Positions 16,165 through 23,495 are shown, numbered from the stretch's first letter. The stretch: 29,230 nt of DNA from CAYQUO01 sp964420835 (GCA_964420835.1 CAYQUO010000028.1:1-29230), one strand, 5' to 3'. The notes: generated by a model from the letters alone, not told the origin. Program-made: numbers and translations.

Positions 16165-18302
16165 TTGCTACCCCCTGCGGCTTTCTTCGGTGCTTCCGGC
16201 TTCGGATGCGTCAGCGTGTGCACCGCAGCCACGCCTTCCGGCACTCCACCGCCCGCGCGCGCATCCGCGACCTCGTCGGGCGCGACGCCCTTCTCCAGCC
16301 CGCCGAGGATCGCGTTGTACGTCTCGACTTGCGCGGCAGCGTTGTTCTTGTCCGCTTGCGACAGGTCCTTGACCGCGCTCGCGAGCAGCGAGCGAATCTC
16401 GGCCGCGAACATCTCGCGCGCTTGACGCTGCTGTTCTTCGCTCGCAGCAGCCTGCGCCTTCTCGCGACGCTCGATCTCCTCGGGTGTCGCGAGCACGCTC
16501 GGGTCCATGTCGCGCACCGCGACGCGCTCGCGCGCCATGCGCTCCCAGTTGAAGTACAGCCGCTCCTCGGGCGTGAGCGAGGTCGCGAGGCTGTCGTACA
16601 CCATGCCTCGCACCTCCTTCGCGATCAGGCTCGTCGAGCCGCGTGCCATCGGTTGGAAGTCGCCCTTCACCGTCGGCTTCGTGTTGAAGTACTTGTTGAA
16701 CACGATCAGCGCGCCGATCACCGACTCGGTGAACACGTCGTAGTTGCGCACCACATCCTTGAACGGGAGCGCCGCTTCTCCGCGCAGCATCGACGCTCCC
16801 ATCGCGGTGCGGAACGGCTCGCTCGGCATCTTGTCCACGTCGCCGCCCGTCGCGGGACCGACGAACGTCTCCTGATCCGCGAAGCCTTGGAACATCTCGC
16901 ACATTGCCTTCATCTCGTCGATGTGCGCGTCGAACGTGATCGGACGCACCGCCTGCGCGTTCATCGTCGCGGGCGTGTCGTCCTCACGTACCCACACCTT
17001 GTAGGGGCTGATCGACGTGGTGTCGACATCCGGGCGCAGCAGCGACTCGTTGACCTCGACGTTGACACCGCACGCGACGCTCGCGTTGTCGATGAGCATG
17101 CGCGTCGACGCCGCCAAGCCAAGCTGCGAGTCGCGCATGATCTGCGGCAAACCCATGCCGCACAGATTGGTCTCGTCCGGCTCGAAGATGAAGTGGTGGA
17201 ACGAACTCGGCGGGGTTTTCTCACCGAGCTTCACCCACGCGTTGAGGTCGGCGCGGATCACGAGATCGTCGATCAGCCAGATCACCGCGTACGTCGTGTC
17301 GCTCATGCGCTCGGGGTCGATCTTGATGCCGCACCCCGCGAGGTAGTGCGCGGACAGCGAGCCGTCCCACACGATCACCTCGTACTTGCGGTCGTCGGTC
17401 GACGGCGTGTTGATCTGCGGACCCATGCCGCGCAACTCGCTCTCGTGCTGGCGTTGACGGTAGTTGCCCTTCTGGTGTTCGGCGAGGTACTTCTTGATCT
17501 GCTCGGTCATGAACTGCGGATTGTCCGCGAGCGCGCGCACTTGCTGCCGCGACATCACAATCCGCTGGAACTGCCCGTCCATCTGATGCAGGTACTTCGC
17601 GCTCATGTCCGGGTAGTAGTCCCACACCGGCACGAACTCGAAGTGCGGGATCATGATCGGCACGTCGACCGCCGTGTACGCATCGGTTTCCTGATTCAAC
17701 TCCCACCGCCGTTGGTTGCGCGAGCGAAGCATCGGCCCCTTGAGCACGCCCATACCGAACATCACGCCCGACTGCACCACCTGCTTGCACAGCGCGATGT
17801 AGTTGAGCATCTTGCCGCCGCCGATCTCGGTCAACTGATCGGCGATCTCGGTTTCCAGATTGAGCGCGCGCTTCTTCGCGAACTCCATCACTGCGTTCGT
17901 CACCATCTCGTCGTTGATCGGACCGTCCGCTCTCTCCGCGAGGTTGTCGAGCACGCTCTGCAAGTCCTCGACGGACAAGTTCGGCACCGGAGACGCTTCG
18001 ACGCCCCAGTTCTTCTCACTCGCGGGGAACAGCAGGTTCATCAGCCGCGCGACCATCGACACGCACTTCACACGCGTGAGCTTCGGATACGCGCGCGAGC
18101 GATCCTTCGGGATCGCGGCGAGTATTTCGGGGTCGTACTCGCCGAGATACTGGCGCAGGTTGCGCGCCCAACGCATCTCGGTGAGCCGCCGGTCACGCTC
18201 GTACGACTGGAAATCGGACAGCAACTTCGACCCCAGCGAGCGGATCACAGCGGGGTCGAGCAGCGGCGCGTTCTCGTTCACAACGACTTCGGCGTCGGCC
18301 AT
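16161..18302 (-). CDS. Portal protein
   Basis: A 713-residue protein, ATG at 18302 with a GGAG site. It lies directly after the large terminase and before scaffold and capsid, the standard portal position. Portals form a dodecameric ring at one vertex, dock the terminase and carry the DNA. The sequence shows an N-terminal helical part with YPKLTRVKCVSMVARLMNLL and FPASEKNWGV, a central domain including PHFEFVPVWDYYPDMSA and IFEPDETNLCGMGLPQIMRD, a long helix region around 400-520, and a Lys/Ala/Pro-rich tail (PKPEAPKKAAGGSK). The length fits large podovirus-type portals. Confidence 0.9.
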   Translation of the reverse strand: MADAEVVVNENAPLLDPAVIRSLGSKLLSDFQSYERDRRLTEMRWARNLRQYLGEYDPEILAAIPKDRSRAYPKLTRVKCVSMVARLMNLLFPASEKNWGVEASPVPNLSVEDLQSVLDNLAERADGPINDEMVTNAVMEFAKKRALNLETEIADQLTEIGGGKMLNYIALCKQVVQSGVMFGMGVLKGPMLRSRNQRRWELNQETDAYTAVDVPIMIPHFEFVPVWDYYPDMSAKYLHQMDGQFQRIVMSRQQVRALADNPQFMTEQIKKYLAEHQKGNYRQRQHESELRGMGPQINTPSTDDRKYEVIVWDGSLSAHYLAGCGIKIDPERMSDTTYAVIWLIDDLVIRADLNAWVKLGEKTPPSSFHHFIFEPDETNLCGMGLPQIMRDSQLGLAASTRMLIDNASVACGVNVEVNESLLRPDVDTTSISPYKVWVREDDTPATMNAQAVRPITFDAHIDEMKAMCEMFQGFADQETFVGPATGGDVDKMPSEPFRTAMGASMLRGEAALPFKDVVRNYDVFTESVIGALIVFNKYFNTKPTVKGDFQPMARGSTSLIAKEVRGMVYDSLATSLTPEERLYFNWERMARERVAVRDMDPSVLATPEEIERREKAQAAASEEQQRQAREMFAAEIRSLLASAVKDLSQADKNNAAAQVETYNAILGGLEKGVAPDEVADARAGGGVPEGVAAVHTLTHPKPEAPKKAAGGSK

Positions 18303-18322
18303 TTCGCGTCTCCGGGGGTGAA

Positions 18323-19753
18323 TTAGGTGCCCAAAACGTACGGGTTTCTCGCGCCCGTGGGCGCTGCGCGCGGCGTGCTGCGGTTCGCCGCGCGCGTTCC
18401 GACGTGCTGGAAGTACCGAGCTAGGTATCCGAGAGCGTCACCGACGTGCGAGTGGTGATTTTTCTCGGGAGCAGCATCGGTATTGCCTTTCTGGTTCAAG
18501 TTGTAGCGCCAGCCCCCTTGCAACGCACGAATCAGATGCTTGCAGCGTGGATCGATGATGAGCGCGGGACCGTTTCGCGTCAGCCGCGTCGAGAAGTGCT
18601 CGATTGCCTGCAACCGAGGTGCCAATCGGTTGTTCATGTCGACGAATTTGACCTTGAAACCACCCTTTTTCTTGTCTCGGAATACGTCTACGACGCTCTT
18701 TTCGTCGGTTTGAGCGCGGTTATCGGCCGCTGGATCGGGTGCCAGAGCGAACTCGTAACCGCTAAAACGGAGCTTCAAAAGGGGGTTCAGACGCTCCGAA
18801 ATGAGCCTTTCTGCCCCCATATCGCGCTGTACAAGCTCGTCGTAGACCAGCAAACGACCGTCGAAGTCCATCTGACCGAACACGAACGCGCTGCCGCCGA
18901 TGCCGGGGTCAAGACCCGCGATCAGCGGCAGACGTGGATTGGGTTGCAGCGGCCCCGACGCGATGTGAATCTTCGGTTGGAAGGTCGGAACGACGGGAGT
19001 TCCGGCCAAGGAATAACCCCACTCGACCTCGATGAACTGCTTGACCCAGTGGTTGCTCTTTCCAACCGCGAGCGAGGTGTAATACTCGGCCCCACCGGGC
19101 AGATTCTCGATGTTCTCGGCTTCCTTGCTGAACCCTGACGGCTGCAAGAACAACTTCACGTTCGCGGGCAGGTTCTCCGTCAGGTATTCGTACCACCAGT
19201 CGTCCTCGTTACCGGGGTTCGACGACCCCCACATGCCCCAGTTCGTGGGTCCGCCGTGGAGTGCTGGCGGGTATCGGCCAGCACGAGCGGAAAGAGCCTC
19301 GACGATCTCCTTCCTGATCTGCACGAACTCGTCGAGGATGACGAACGTCGTCTCCAACGACAGCACGCGTGCCACGTCGTCTGCGGTGTCGAGCGCGCGG
19401 AACAGCACCTCGCATTCCACGTCGCCGAAGCGCAGCACGAACGTCATCGGCATCGGGCTGGTCGCGTGCCACGTGCCCGCGACGCCGTCCTTGAACCAGT
19501 AGTTCCACGACGAGAGCGTCGTGTCACGAAGCTGCGGAGCCGTGTTGCGCACGATCACCGCGCGCGAGCGCCGCACGCCGTCGACAGGCGACTTCGCCTG
19601 CATCGACGCGAGATAGCACAGCTTGAAGAACAGCCCCGTCGTCTTGCCTGAGCCGACAGGGCCGATGATCCAGTCGAAGAACAGCTTCCCCGGCGCGTAG
19701 TCCTTGATGAACTCGCGAACTGTGGGCGGCGGGGTGTACGAGATTGAGGCCAT
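18323..19753 (-). CDS. terL: Terminase large subunit (packaging ATPase and nuclease)
   Basis: A 476-residue DNA-packaging motor. The ATG at 19753 shares one base with the preceding stop (TAATG), which decides it against a longer frame. ATPase part: Walker A GPVGSGKTT at residues 31-39, Walker B VILDE at 138-142 with the catalytic Glu, and a coupling motif around GSSNPGNED at 177-185. Nuclease part (RNase H-like): Asp282 in AGLDPG, Asp340 in LAPDPA, and Asp439 in HVGDALGYLA. Both activities are therefore predicted intact. It precedes the portal by 20 bases. The packaging strategy cannot be told from the sequence. Confidence 0.95.
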   Translation of the reverse strand: MASISYTPPPTVREFIKDYAPGKLFFDWIIGPVGSGKTTGLFFKLCYLASMQAKSPVDGVRRSRAVIVRNTAPQLRDTTLSSWNYWFKDGVAGTWHATSPMPMTFVLRFGDVECEVLFRALDTADDVARVLSLETTFVILDEFVQIRKEIVEALSARAGRYPPALHGGPTNWGMWGSSNPGNEDDWWYEYLTENLPANVKLFLQPSGFSKEAENIENLPGGAEYYTSLAVGKSNHWVKQFIEVEWGYSLAGTPVVPTFQPKIHIASGPLQPNPRLPLIAGLDPGIGGSAFVFGQMDFDGRLLVYDELVQRDMGAERLISERLNPLLKLRFSGYEFALAPDPAADNRAQTDEKSVVDVFRDKKKGGFKVKFVDMNNRLAPRLQAIEHFSTRLTRNGPALIIDPRCKHLIRALQGGWRYNLNQKGNTDAAPEKNHHSHVGDALGYLARYFQHVGTRAANRSTPRAAPTGARNPYVLGT

Positions 19754-20109
19754 TAACGTTTCGGCGGATCGGGGAGAACGAGCACGCCCCACGAACTCGC
19801 ATCGGGCGGCGGCTGCTTGTACGGATTCGGCGCGCTGTTACATACGAGCCAGAAGCGCCCATTCTTCGTGTAGATGCGTGTCGGTGGGTCGTTGTGGCAC
19901 AGGTCCTTGAACGTCACTTGCCGCACCCATCCGCGTCGCGTCGGGCACATCAACAGGATGTCGGGACCCGAACGTACAAGCCGATAGCCGTTGCAGACGT
20001 TGTTCAACGTCGCTGTCTGCGATCCTGCTTGTGCATGTGCTCGCTCGCTGCACAGCACGAAGATCAACACCAGCAGCACGCCCATCAGCCCGTACGCTCG
20101 GCGAGTCAT
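19753..20109 (-). CDS. Exported cysteine-rich small protein, 118 aa
   Basis: The ATG at 20109 is 6 bases after a GGAGG site; a GTG two codons earlier is a weaker choice. Residues 1-26 form a classical signal peptide: MTRR, then a hydrophobic core GLMGVLLVLIFVL, and an AHA cleavage motif before Gln27. The mature part has four Cys (39, 55, 71, 90), suggesting disulfides in the periplasm, and a Pro-rich C-terminus. It sits between packaging genes, an odd place for an exported product. Functions such as superinfection exclusion or envelope modification are possible, but nothing in the sequence proves them. Confidence 0.75.
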   Translation of the reverse strand: MTRRAYGLMGVLLVLIFVLCSERAHAQAGSQTATLNNVCNGYRLVRSGPDILLMCPTRRGWVRQVTFKDLCHNDPPTRIYTKNGRFWLVCNSAPNPYKQPPPDASSWGVLVLPDPPKR

Positions 20110-20111
20110 GG

Positions 20112-20300
20112 TCACCCTCCCGTACGCTCGGGCGGCGTCGGTACAGGCACTTCCCGCTCCACTTCCTCGACCAGAATCGGTCCGCCTTTCCACAGCGCGA
20201 CGGTAACGCCGCCCTGCGGGTAGACCGTGTGCTTGCTGCCCGCGGTTTTCACCTCGACCGTATTCGGGCCGAAATTCACGACGTGTACGTGCGTGGTCAT
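20112..20300 (-). CDS. Small hypothetical protein, 62 aa
   Basis: The ATG at 20300 has a strong GGAGGGG site. The product starts MTTHVHVVNFGPNTVEV and looks like a compact beta domain with a Pro-rich charged tail (VEREVPVPTPPERTGG). No Cys, no membrane helix. It lies two bases before the exported protein gene and probably shares its message. Unrecognised. Confidence 0.65.
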   Translation of the reverse strand: MTTHVHVVNFGPNTVEVKTAGSKHTVYPQGGVTVALWKGGPILVEEVEREVPVPTPPERTGG

Positions 20301-20311
20301 CGTCCCCTCCG

Positions 20312-20875
20312 TTACTGCTGCTTGCCATGCATGCGGTCGTACACCGCGCCCCACGACCGCTGCCCGGCGTCGTACGCCTCGCGCTCCTTGTCGGTGAGGT
20401 ACGCGTAGCGGTTGAAGTAGTAGTCCGCCACGAGCGGCCAGTTGCTGCCGTCGGCCTTGTACCCGCCGAAGCGCGCGAAGTGCTTCGAGATCGAGATGAA
20501 CAGCGCGCCGATGTTGGTCGGCGTGCCGATCACCCCGCACTGCCGCGACACACGCTCGGCGTACGCCGGGAACTTCTCGCCGAGGTCCGGGCGCGGGATC
20601 GACAGCACGTGGCCCGTCTTTTCGAGCACCACAGCGGTTGGACACGACGCGTCGACGACCGGGTCGATGCGCGAGAACGCACCCATCGTCCAGCCCTTCG
20701 CGAGCAGTCCGTGCTCGTCGTACTCCCACGAGCCGTTGACGCCGCCGATGGTCGCCGTGACCGGCGTCTCCATCATGCCGACCGCGACGCGCGTGCTGCG
20801 CAGCATGTTCAGTTGCGCGAGCTTCGCCTGCGTCTCGCGGATTTCCTTCTCTAGTTCCTCGTTGCTGATCGTCAT
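20312..20875 (-). CDS. Hypothetical protein, 187 aa
   Basis: The ATG at 20875 overlaps the small-terminase-like stop (ATGA) and has GGAG 8 bases upstream. The N-terminal 25 residues form a charged helix (NEELEKEIRETQAKLAQLN). The rest contains GSWEYDEHGLLAKGW, a VLSIPRPDLGEKFPAYAERV stretch, and a C-terminal aromatic part rich in Tyr (LVADYYFNRYAYLTDKEREA). Two Cys are present, no signal peptide. Its place between the small and large terminase genes hints at a packaging or head role, but I do not recognise the family. Confidence 0.75.
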   Translation of the reverse strand: MTISNEELEKEIRETQAKLAQLNMLRSTRVAVGMMETPVTATIGGVNGSWEYDEHGLLAKGWTMGAFSRIDPVVDASCPTAVVLEKTGHVLSIPRPDLGEKFPAYAERVSRQCGVIGTPTNIGALFISISKHFARFGGYKADGSNWPLVADYYFNRYAYLTDKEREAYDAGQRSWGAVYDRMHGKQQ

Positions 20876-21360
20876 CGGTTGTCTCCGAGGTTGATGTTGA
20901 TCTGGAAGTTGTTGCCACCTCCACCGACTCCCCCTTCACCCTTGCCCGGTTCCAGATTGGCCCAACGCACGGTGGCTTTGATGAGGTCGGCTCTCACAGC
21001 CGCAGGCGTGGCCGGGTTGTGCACCAGCGCCCACGATGTCTTGAGCATTTCTTCCGCCTGCAAGCGCGACTTGAGCTTGAACGACGCGCCGTCCTTCTGA
21101 AGCTCCTCGACTGCGATCTCGTACGCCTTGACGAAGGTCGGGTTCTTCGTCAGTGCGACGAACGTGTCGTAGTCGATGTTGTACGCCGCGCAGATGTTCT
21201 CGGGCGTGTCGGTGCGCATCGCAAGTTCGACCGGCAGCATGGCCGGGAACCCTAGGAAGCCCGCGTGCTCGGGCTTCGCAGTAAGCGCCGTCGTGTCGTC
21301 CGGCGCGCGGACGAGTTCGTACGTCGGCTCGTCGTCAGTAGATGTGCTGGTGTCGGTCAC
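20872..21360 (-). CDS. Candidate terminase small subunit, 162 aa
   Basis: A GTG start at 21360; no clear ribosome site, but the start lies within the end of the 47-residue gene, so coupling is likely. After a variable acidic N-terminus, residues about 40-95 look like a helix-turn-helix DNA-binding domain (LPVELAMRTDTPENICAAYN, TFVALTKNPTFVKAY). Residues 95-135 continue helical with LHNP-like and ADLIKATVRWANLEP parts, then a Gly-rich linker and a short C-terminal FQININLG strand. Small terminases recognise phage DNA and regulate the large subunit. The gene is three genes upstream of terL in the same block, which supports the assignment. Confidence 0.65.
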   Translation of the reverse strand: MTDTSTSTDDEPTYELVRAPDDTTALTAKPEHAGFLGFPAMLPVELAMRTDTPENICAAYNIDYDTFVALTKNPTFVKAYEIAVEELQKDGASFKLKSRLQAEEMLKTSWALVHNPATPAAVRADLIKATVRWANLEPGKGEGGVGGGGNNFQININLGDNR

Positions 21361-21478
21361 GGTAGTGCCACTCGAATACGAGCGGTCCGAAGTACCCCCA
21401 CAACTTGCGGTGCTTGCGGTTTACGCACACACCGATCAGCCATACATTCCAGTGAACCGAGCAGGAGACGCTAAGCAT
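21335..21478 (-). CDS. 47-aa small protein overlapping both neighbours
   Basis: A short frame begins with ATG at 21478, inside the last codons of the zinc-knuckle gene (8-base overlap), and ends at 21335, 26 bases inside the small-terminase-like gene. A GAGGA motif lies about 6 bases before the ATG. The product, starting MLSVSCSVHWNVWLIGVCVN, has an N-terminal hydrophobic stretch, then basic and aromatic residues (RKHRKLWGYFGPLVFEWHYR). The amino acid mix is unlike a shadow frame (five Trp/Tyr/Phe in the middle). It bridges the only gap between the two neighbours. Function unknown; possibly a small membrane-associated protein. Confidence 0.6.
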   Translation of the reverse strand: MLSVSCSVHWNVWLIGVCVNRKHRKLWGYFGPLVFEWHYRDRHQHIY

Positions 21479-21695
21479 ACGGGTCCTCGACGGCGTTCTT
21501 CTCGTGCATCCGCTTGATGTACTCGCGTCGCATTGAGCGGACTTTCTCGTGATTCTTCGCCGCCCATGCGCGCTGCTTCGCCGCCGAGCATGTCTTGCAG
21601 TAGTAGTGAAGCCCGTCGACGGCGGCGCGGTTCCGGCCGAATTCCGCGAGCGGTTTCGACTTCTTGCAGCAAGGACACGCCTTCATCCGTGACAT
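21471..21695 (-). CDS. Small zinc-knuckle protein, HNH/recombination endonuclease-like N-part
   Basis: A 74-residue protein starting MSRMKACPCCKKSKPLAEFG; an ATG three codons later is an alternative. Two Cys pairs, CPCC and CKTC about 24 residues apart, flank FGRNRAAVDGLHYYC, the pattern of the zinc ribbon found at the front of small HNH or endonuclease VII-like phage proteins. The C-terminal half is a basic helix (AAKNHEKVRSMRREYIKRMH). The His/Asn catalytic part of a full HNH nuclease is not clearly present, so it may be only a DNA-binding module. It is the first gene of the leftward block. HNH proteins often neighbour terminase genes and can aid packaging. Confidence 0.68.
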   Translation of the reverse strand: MSRMKACPCCKKSKPLAEFGRNRAAVDGLHYYCKTCSAAKQRAWAAKNHEKVRSMRREYIKRMHEKNAVEDPYA

Positions 21696-21703
21696 GGACG
21701 CGG

Positions 21704-21731
21704 ATGATACGGCGCGAAATAGAAAATGCAA
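21704..21731 (-). promoter_or_regulatory. Candidate leftward sigma-70-like promoter
   Basis: Minus strand TTGCAT (21731-21726), 16 bp, TATCAT (21709-21704). It would start transcription near 21697, just at the first leftward start codon, so either the message is almost leaderless or the later ATG at 21686 is used. The match is moderate. Confidence 0.3.
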
Positions 21732-21744
21732 GTGCTGTGAGTTA

Positions 21745-21773
21745 TTTACGGATTATTCTTCTGTCGGTATAAC
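21745..21773 (+). promoter_or_regulatory. Candidate rightward sigma-70-like promoter
   Basis: TTTACG, 17 bp, TATAAC. Five of six -10 bases and four of six -35 bases match consensus at ideal spacing in an AT-rich stretch. It would transcribe across the first 18-bp dyad toward the gene at 22000. Confidence 0.4.
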
Positions 21774-21878
21774 TTGGATTTTTTGGAAATTCTATGCGGG
21801 CGACCGAGGTGCGGACTACCCCCGCGCGCGCGTGAAACCCCCTTGGGGGTCTCGCGGCAAGAAAAGAATTCTTTTTCG

Positions 21879-21896
21879 CTCTATTCAGGAATAGAG
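21879..21896. repeat. 18-bp dyad CTCTATTC-AG-GAATAGAG, copy 1
   Basis: A perfect 8+8 bp inverted repeat with a 2-bp centre, one of six in the window. This copy lies between the two rightward promoter candidates, 18 bp before a consensus TTGACA. Confidence 0.85.
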
Positions 21897-21914
21897 ATTA
21901 TTCCTCGGCAGGTA

Positions 21915-21942
21915 TTGACAGCTAGTGGGAAATGCGGATAGT
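21915..21942 (+). promoter_or_regulatory. Candidate rightward promoter with consensus -35
   Basis: TTGACA, 16 bp, GATAGT. The -35 is perfect, the -10 matches at four of six. The -10 region (GGATAGTGTGGGTTGTC) resembles the repeated GGTAGTGTAGT motif downstream. The next gene starts at 22000. Confidence 0.4.
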
Positions 21943-21999
21943 GTGGGTTGTCGGCGGCATCCGCTGTCGGCAAACAACCGGAGATGATTCACAAACGTT

Positions 22000-22641
22000 A
22001 TGGACACTCTCACGAAAATCCTGCATGGCCAATTTGTCGGCGCATTCGTCGACGTGTACGAAGGGCAGAGCGCCATCGGCCTGCTGCACGACAGCATCAT
22101 CGGCATCATCGGCGAAGCGCGCAGCAGCATGAAGCCGTCCGAATTCGCCAAGTTCGTCGTCGCCGAATTCGGCACGGGCGGGCGGCCGAGCGCCGAGGGC
22201 TACGACGCCGGCCGCCTGCCGACGGCGTTGCGCGCGAAGGGCATCATGTCGACCGGCGCGCGGCGCGGCGAGGGCGACGCGAACGATGCCGCGCGCGTCA
22301 ACGGGCTGGTGTCGCGTACGCGCGTCATCGCGCTCGCGGCGGCGAAGCGGCCGACGTTCGACCTCGACCGGTCTTTCTCGGCGTGTTATCACGACGCGAA
22401 GGACGCCGGTAGCGGGTCGAATGCCAGCAAGGCGGCGAAGCCGAGCAAGACGAACACGAAGCCGAGCAAGGCCGCGGTTATCACGCTCGACAGCGTGACT
22501 CCGCAACTGGCGCAGCAGTGGATCGAAGCGCACCTCGCGACTGCCTGCGAGTGCATCGTCAACGTCCTGCGCGCGCGCAAGGACGCCATCAGGATGGCGC
22601 AGATGGAAAGCATCCGCGCCGGACTGGTCGCGGCGAAGTAG
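22000..22641 (+). CDS. Hypothetical early protein, 213 aa
   Basis: The first gene of the rightward block, ATG at 22000. A GGAG lies about 17 bases upstream, too far for an ideal site, so initiation may be weak or structured. The N-terminal 140 residues (GQFVGAFVDVYEGQSAIGLL, SEFAKFVVAEFGTGGRPSAE, RLPTALRAKGIMSTG) look like a compact folded domain, followed by a Lys/Ala/Ser/Thr linker (ASKAAKPSKTNTKPSKAA) and a C-terminal helix with two Cys (ATACECIVNVLRAR). Basic linker and position suggest a DNA- or RNA-linked early function. The family is not recognised. A terminator follows immediately. Confidence 0.8.
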   Translation: MDTLTKILHGQFVGAFVDVYEGQSAIGLLHDSIIGIIGEARSSMKPSEFAKFVVAEFGTGGRPSAEGYDAGRLPTALRAKGIMSTGARRGEGDANDAARVNGLVSRTRVIALAAAKRPTFDLDRSFSACYHDAKDAGSGSNASKAAKPSKTNTKPSKAAVITLDSVTPQLAQQWIEAHLATACECIVNVLRARKDAIRMAQMESIRAGLVAAK

Positions 22642-22650
22642 CACAACAGG

Positions 22651-22677
22651 GCGGGGCGCGGCAACGCGCCCCGTTTT
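22651..22677 (+). terminator. Intrinsic terminator after the first early gene
   Basis: GGGGCGCG-GCAA-CGCGCCCC, extended by a C-G and a G-T pair, forms a 10-bp stem with a GNRA-type loop, followed by GTTTTCCC. The T-run is short but the stem is very strong. Confidence 0.75.
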
Positions 22678-22680
22678 CCC

Positions 22681-22881
22681 ATGCCCTACACATTCGCCGA
22701 TGCTGTCGTCGACGAGCGTACCGCCGACGACTACGAACGAAGCAGGAAAGCGCGCGCTCGCCGCGCGCATGAACGCGGCCTAATCGAAACGCGCGAATTC
22801 GAGCGCGAGTGCTACGAAGCCGAGCGCGAAGCATGCAACATGCGCGCGGTCGTAGTCCACAAGTTTATCCACTCCAAGTAA
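22681..22881 (+). CDS. Small charged protein, 66 aa
   Basis: An ATG directly after the preceding terminator; no ribosome site is visible, and the gene lies between two terminators, so it would need read-through or its own promoter. The product (MPYTFADAVVDERTADDYER) is highly charged and helical, with Arg/Glu/Ala repeats (RKARARRAHERGLIETREFE), ending VVHKFIHSK. The composition is gene-like, and its stop lies just before a terminator, which supports it. Function unknown. Confidence 0.5.
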   Translation: MPYTFADAVVDERTADDYERSRKARARRAHERGLIETREFERECYEAEREACNMRAVVVHKFIHSK

Positions 22882-22887
22882 TGCTCT

Positions 22888-22921
22888 GGCCCGATACCGG
22901 CGACGGTATCGGGCCTTTTTT
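22888..22921 (+). terminator. Intrinsic terminator
   Basis: GGCCCGATACC and GGTATCGGGCC form a perfect 11-bp stem with a 6-base loop, followed directly by six T. A textbook rho-independent terminator, ending the first early unit. Confidence 0.93.
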
Positions 22922-22963
22922 GTTGCCCATCGTTCGCGTGCTCCGCTCGGGCTTCGCCCTCGC

Positions 22964-22974
22964 GGTAGTGTAGT
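22964..22974 (+). repeat. Directional motif GGTAGTGTAGT, copy 1
   Basis: An 11-base exact motif within GCGGTAGTGTAGTA, shared with four other plus-strand sites. It lies 43 bp after an intrinsic terminator, a place where a new transcript could start. Confidence 0.7.
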
Positions 22975-23047
22975 AATCCTGTCGATGTGAGTGTTTTGCG
23001 TAGCAACAAGTATTTGCTGCGCTACGCGCGGAGAGTGGTTGGTGCGC

Positions 23048-23058
23048 GGTAGTGTAGT
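23048..23058 (+). repeat. Directional motif GGTAGTGTAGT, copy 2
   Basis: The same GCGGTAGTGTAGTA context as copy 1, 84 bp downstream of it, and 20 bp before an 18-bp dyad. Confidence 0.7.
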
Positions 23059-23078
23059 AGTTCTGTTTGGTACGCTAC

Positions 23079-23096
23079 CTCTATTCAAGAATAGAG
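23079..23096. repeat. 18-bp dyad CTCTATTC-AA-GAATAGAG, copy 2
   Basis: Perfect 8+8 arms with AA as centre. It follows directional motif copy 2 by 20 bp and lies about 470 bp before the next gene. Confidence 0.85.
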
Positions 23097-23104
23097 CAGG
23101 CACG

Positions 23105-23204
23105 CGCAAGTGCCTGATTCTAGGCCCGCAAATCCCTAATACAACACCTACTCACCTTTACGTTTCGAGGTGTGTTTTTGCCGCGATACGTAAGTGCATG
23201 ATTC
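23105..23204 (+). repeat. Pair of 16-bp imperfect direct repeats
   Basis: CGCAAGTGCCTGATTC (23105-23120) and CGTAAGTGCATGATTC (23189-23204) match at 14 of 16 bases, 84 bp apart. This is the same distance as between directional motif copies 1 and 2, which may be chance. No role visible. Confidence 0.5.
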
Positions 23205-23293
23205 GGCAGGATGGACAACCCATTTACTACTGCTACTACAAATACCACAGCTAGAAACATATAGGCTCATACGCGCGCGCGACCGTTACGCTC

Positions 23294-23304
23294 AGTAGTG
23301 TAGT
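23294..23304 (+). repeat. Directional motif AGTAGTGTAGT, copy 3 (one variant base)
   Basis: One of the 11 bases differs (AG instead of GG at the 5' end). It is followed by TGCACGCAC, similar to copy 4 (TGCGCGCGT). Confidence 0.6.
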
Positions 23305-23386
23305 TGCACGCACACACTAGCCGTTCGAACGTCACGTACAACGGCTTTCACAGAGTAAACCACATACGCGTTACGCTAACAGCTCA

Positions 23387-23416
23387 CAGACGTAACATGC
23401 TACAGGCGTAACACGC
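23387..23416 (+). repeat. Two tandem CAGRCGTAACAYGC units
   Basis: CAGACGTAACATGC (23387) and CAGGCGTAACACGC (23403) repeat with a 16-bp period. A related CGTTACGCT occurs at 23284 and 23369. Iteron-like spacing is suggestive of a protein-binding cluster, but only two good units exist. Confidence 0.4.
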
Positions 23417-23467
23417 AAATTTGACACCCCACCCGTGTTTTGCGCCTACCCCAATATTCCGTAGTGG

Positions 23468-23495
23468 TTCCAGATAATCGGCACTTGCCTATAAT
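23468..23495 (+). promoter_or_regulatory. Candidate promoter for the 228-aa gene
   Basis: A perfect TATAAT at 23490-23495 with a weak TTCCAG 16 bp upstream. It would give a leader of about 65 bases before the gene at 23567. Confidence 0.4.

Larger units (their letters stand above)
21696..21999 (+). promoter_or_regulatory. Divergent control region between late (left) and early (right) genes
   Basis: About 300 bp without a convincing gene and clearly richer in A/T than the flanks. It holds a leftward promoter candidate, two rightward ones, two short perfect dyads (ACCCCC-TT-GGGGGT at 21837-21850; AAAAGAATTCTTTT at 21862-21875) and the first copy of the 18-bp CTCTATTC dyad. The layout is what a phage early/late switch would need, but the controlling protein is not in view. 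Confidence 0.6.

Noticed and set aside
21862..21896. AAAAGAATTCTTTT plus dyad as an intrinsic terminator
   Set aside because: The first stem is AT-only and the dyad is not followed by a T-run in either direction.
22991..23254. An 87-codon GTG frame in the first gene-free region
   Set aside because: No ribosome site; it reads through a directional motif, a dyad and both direct repeats, and its amino acid mix is not protein-like.
23421..23449. TTGACA at 23421 as a promoter
   Set aside because: No acceptable -10 hexamer at 16-18 bp; the TATAAT at 23490 is too far for it.
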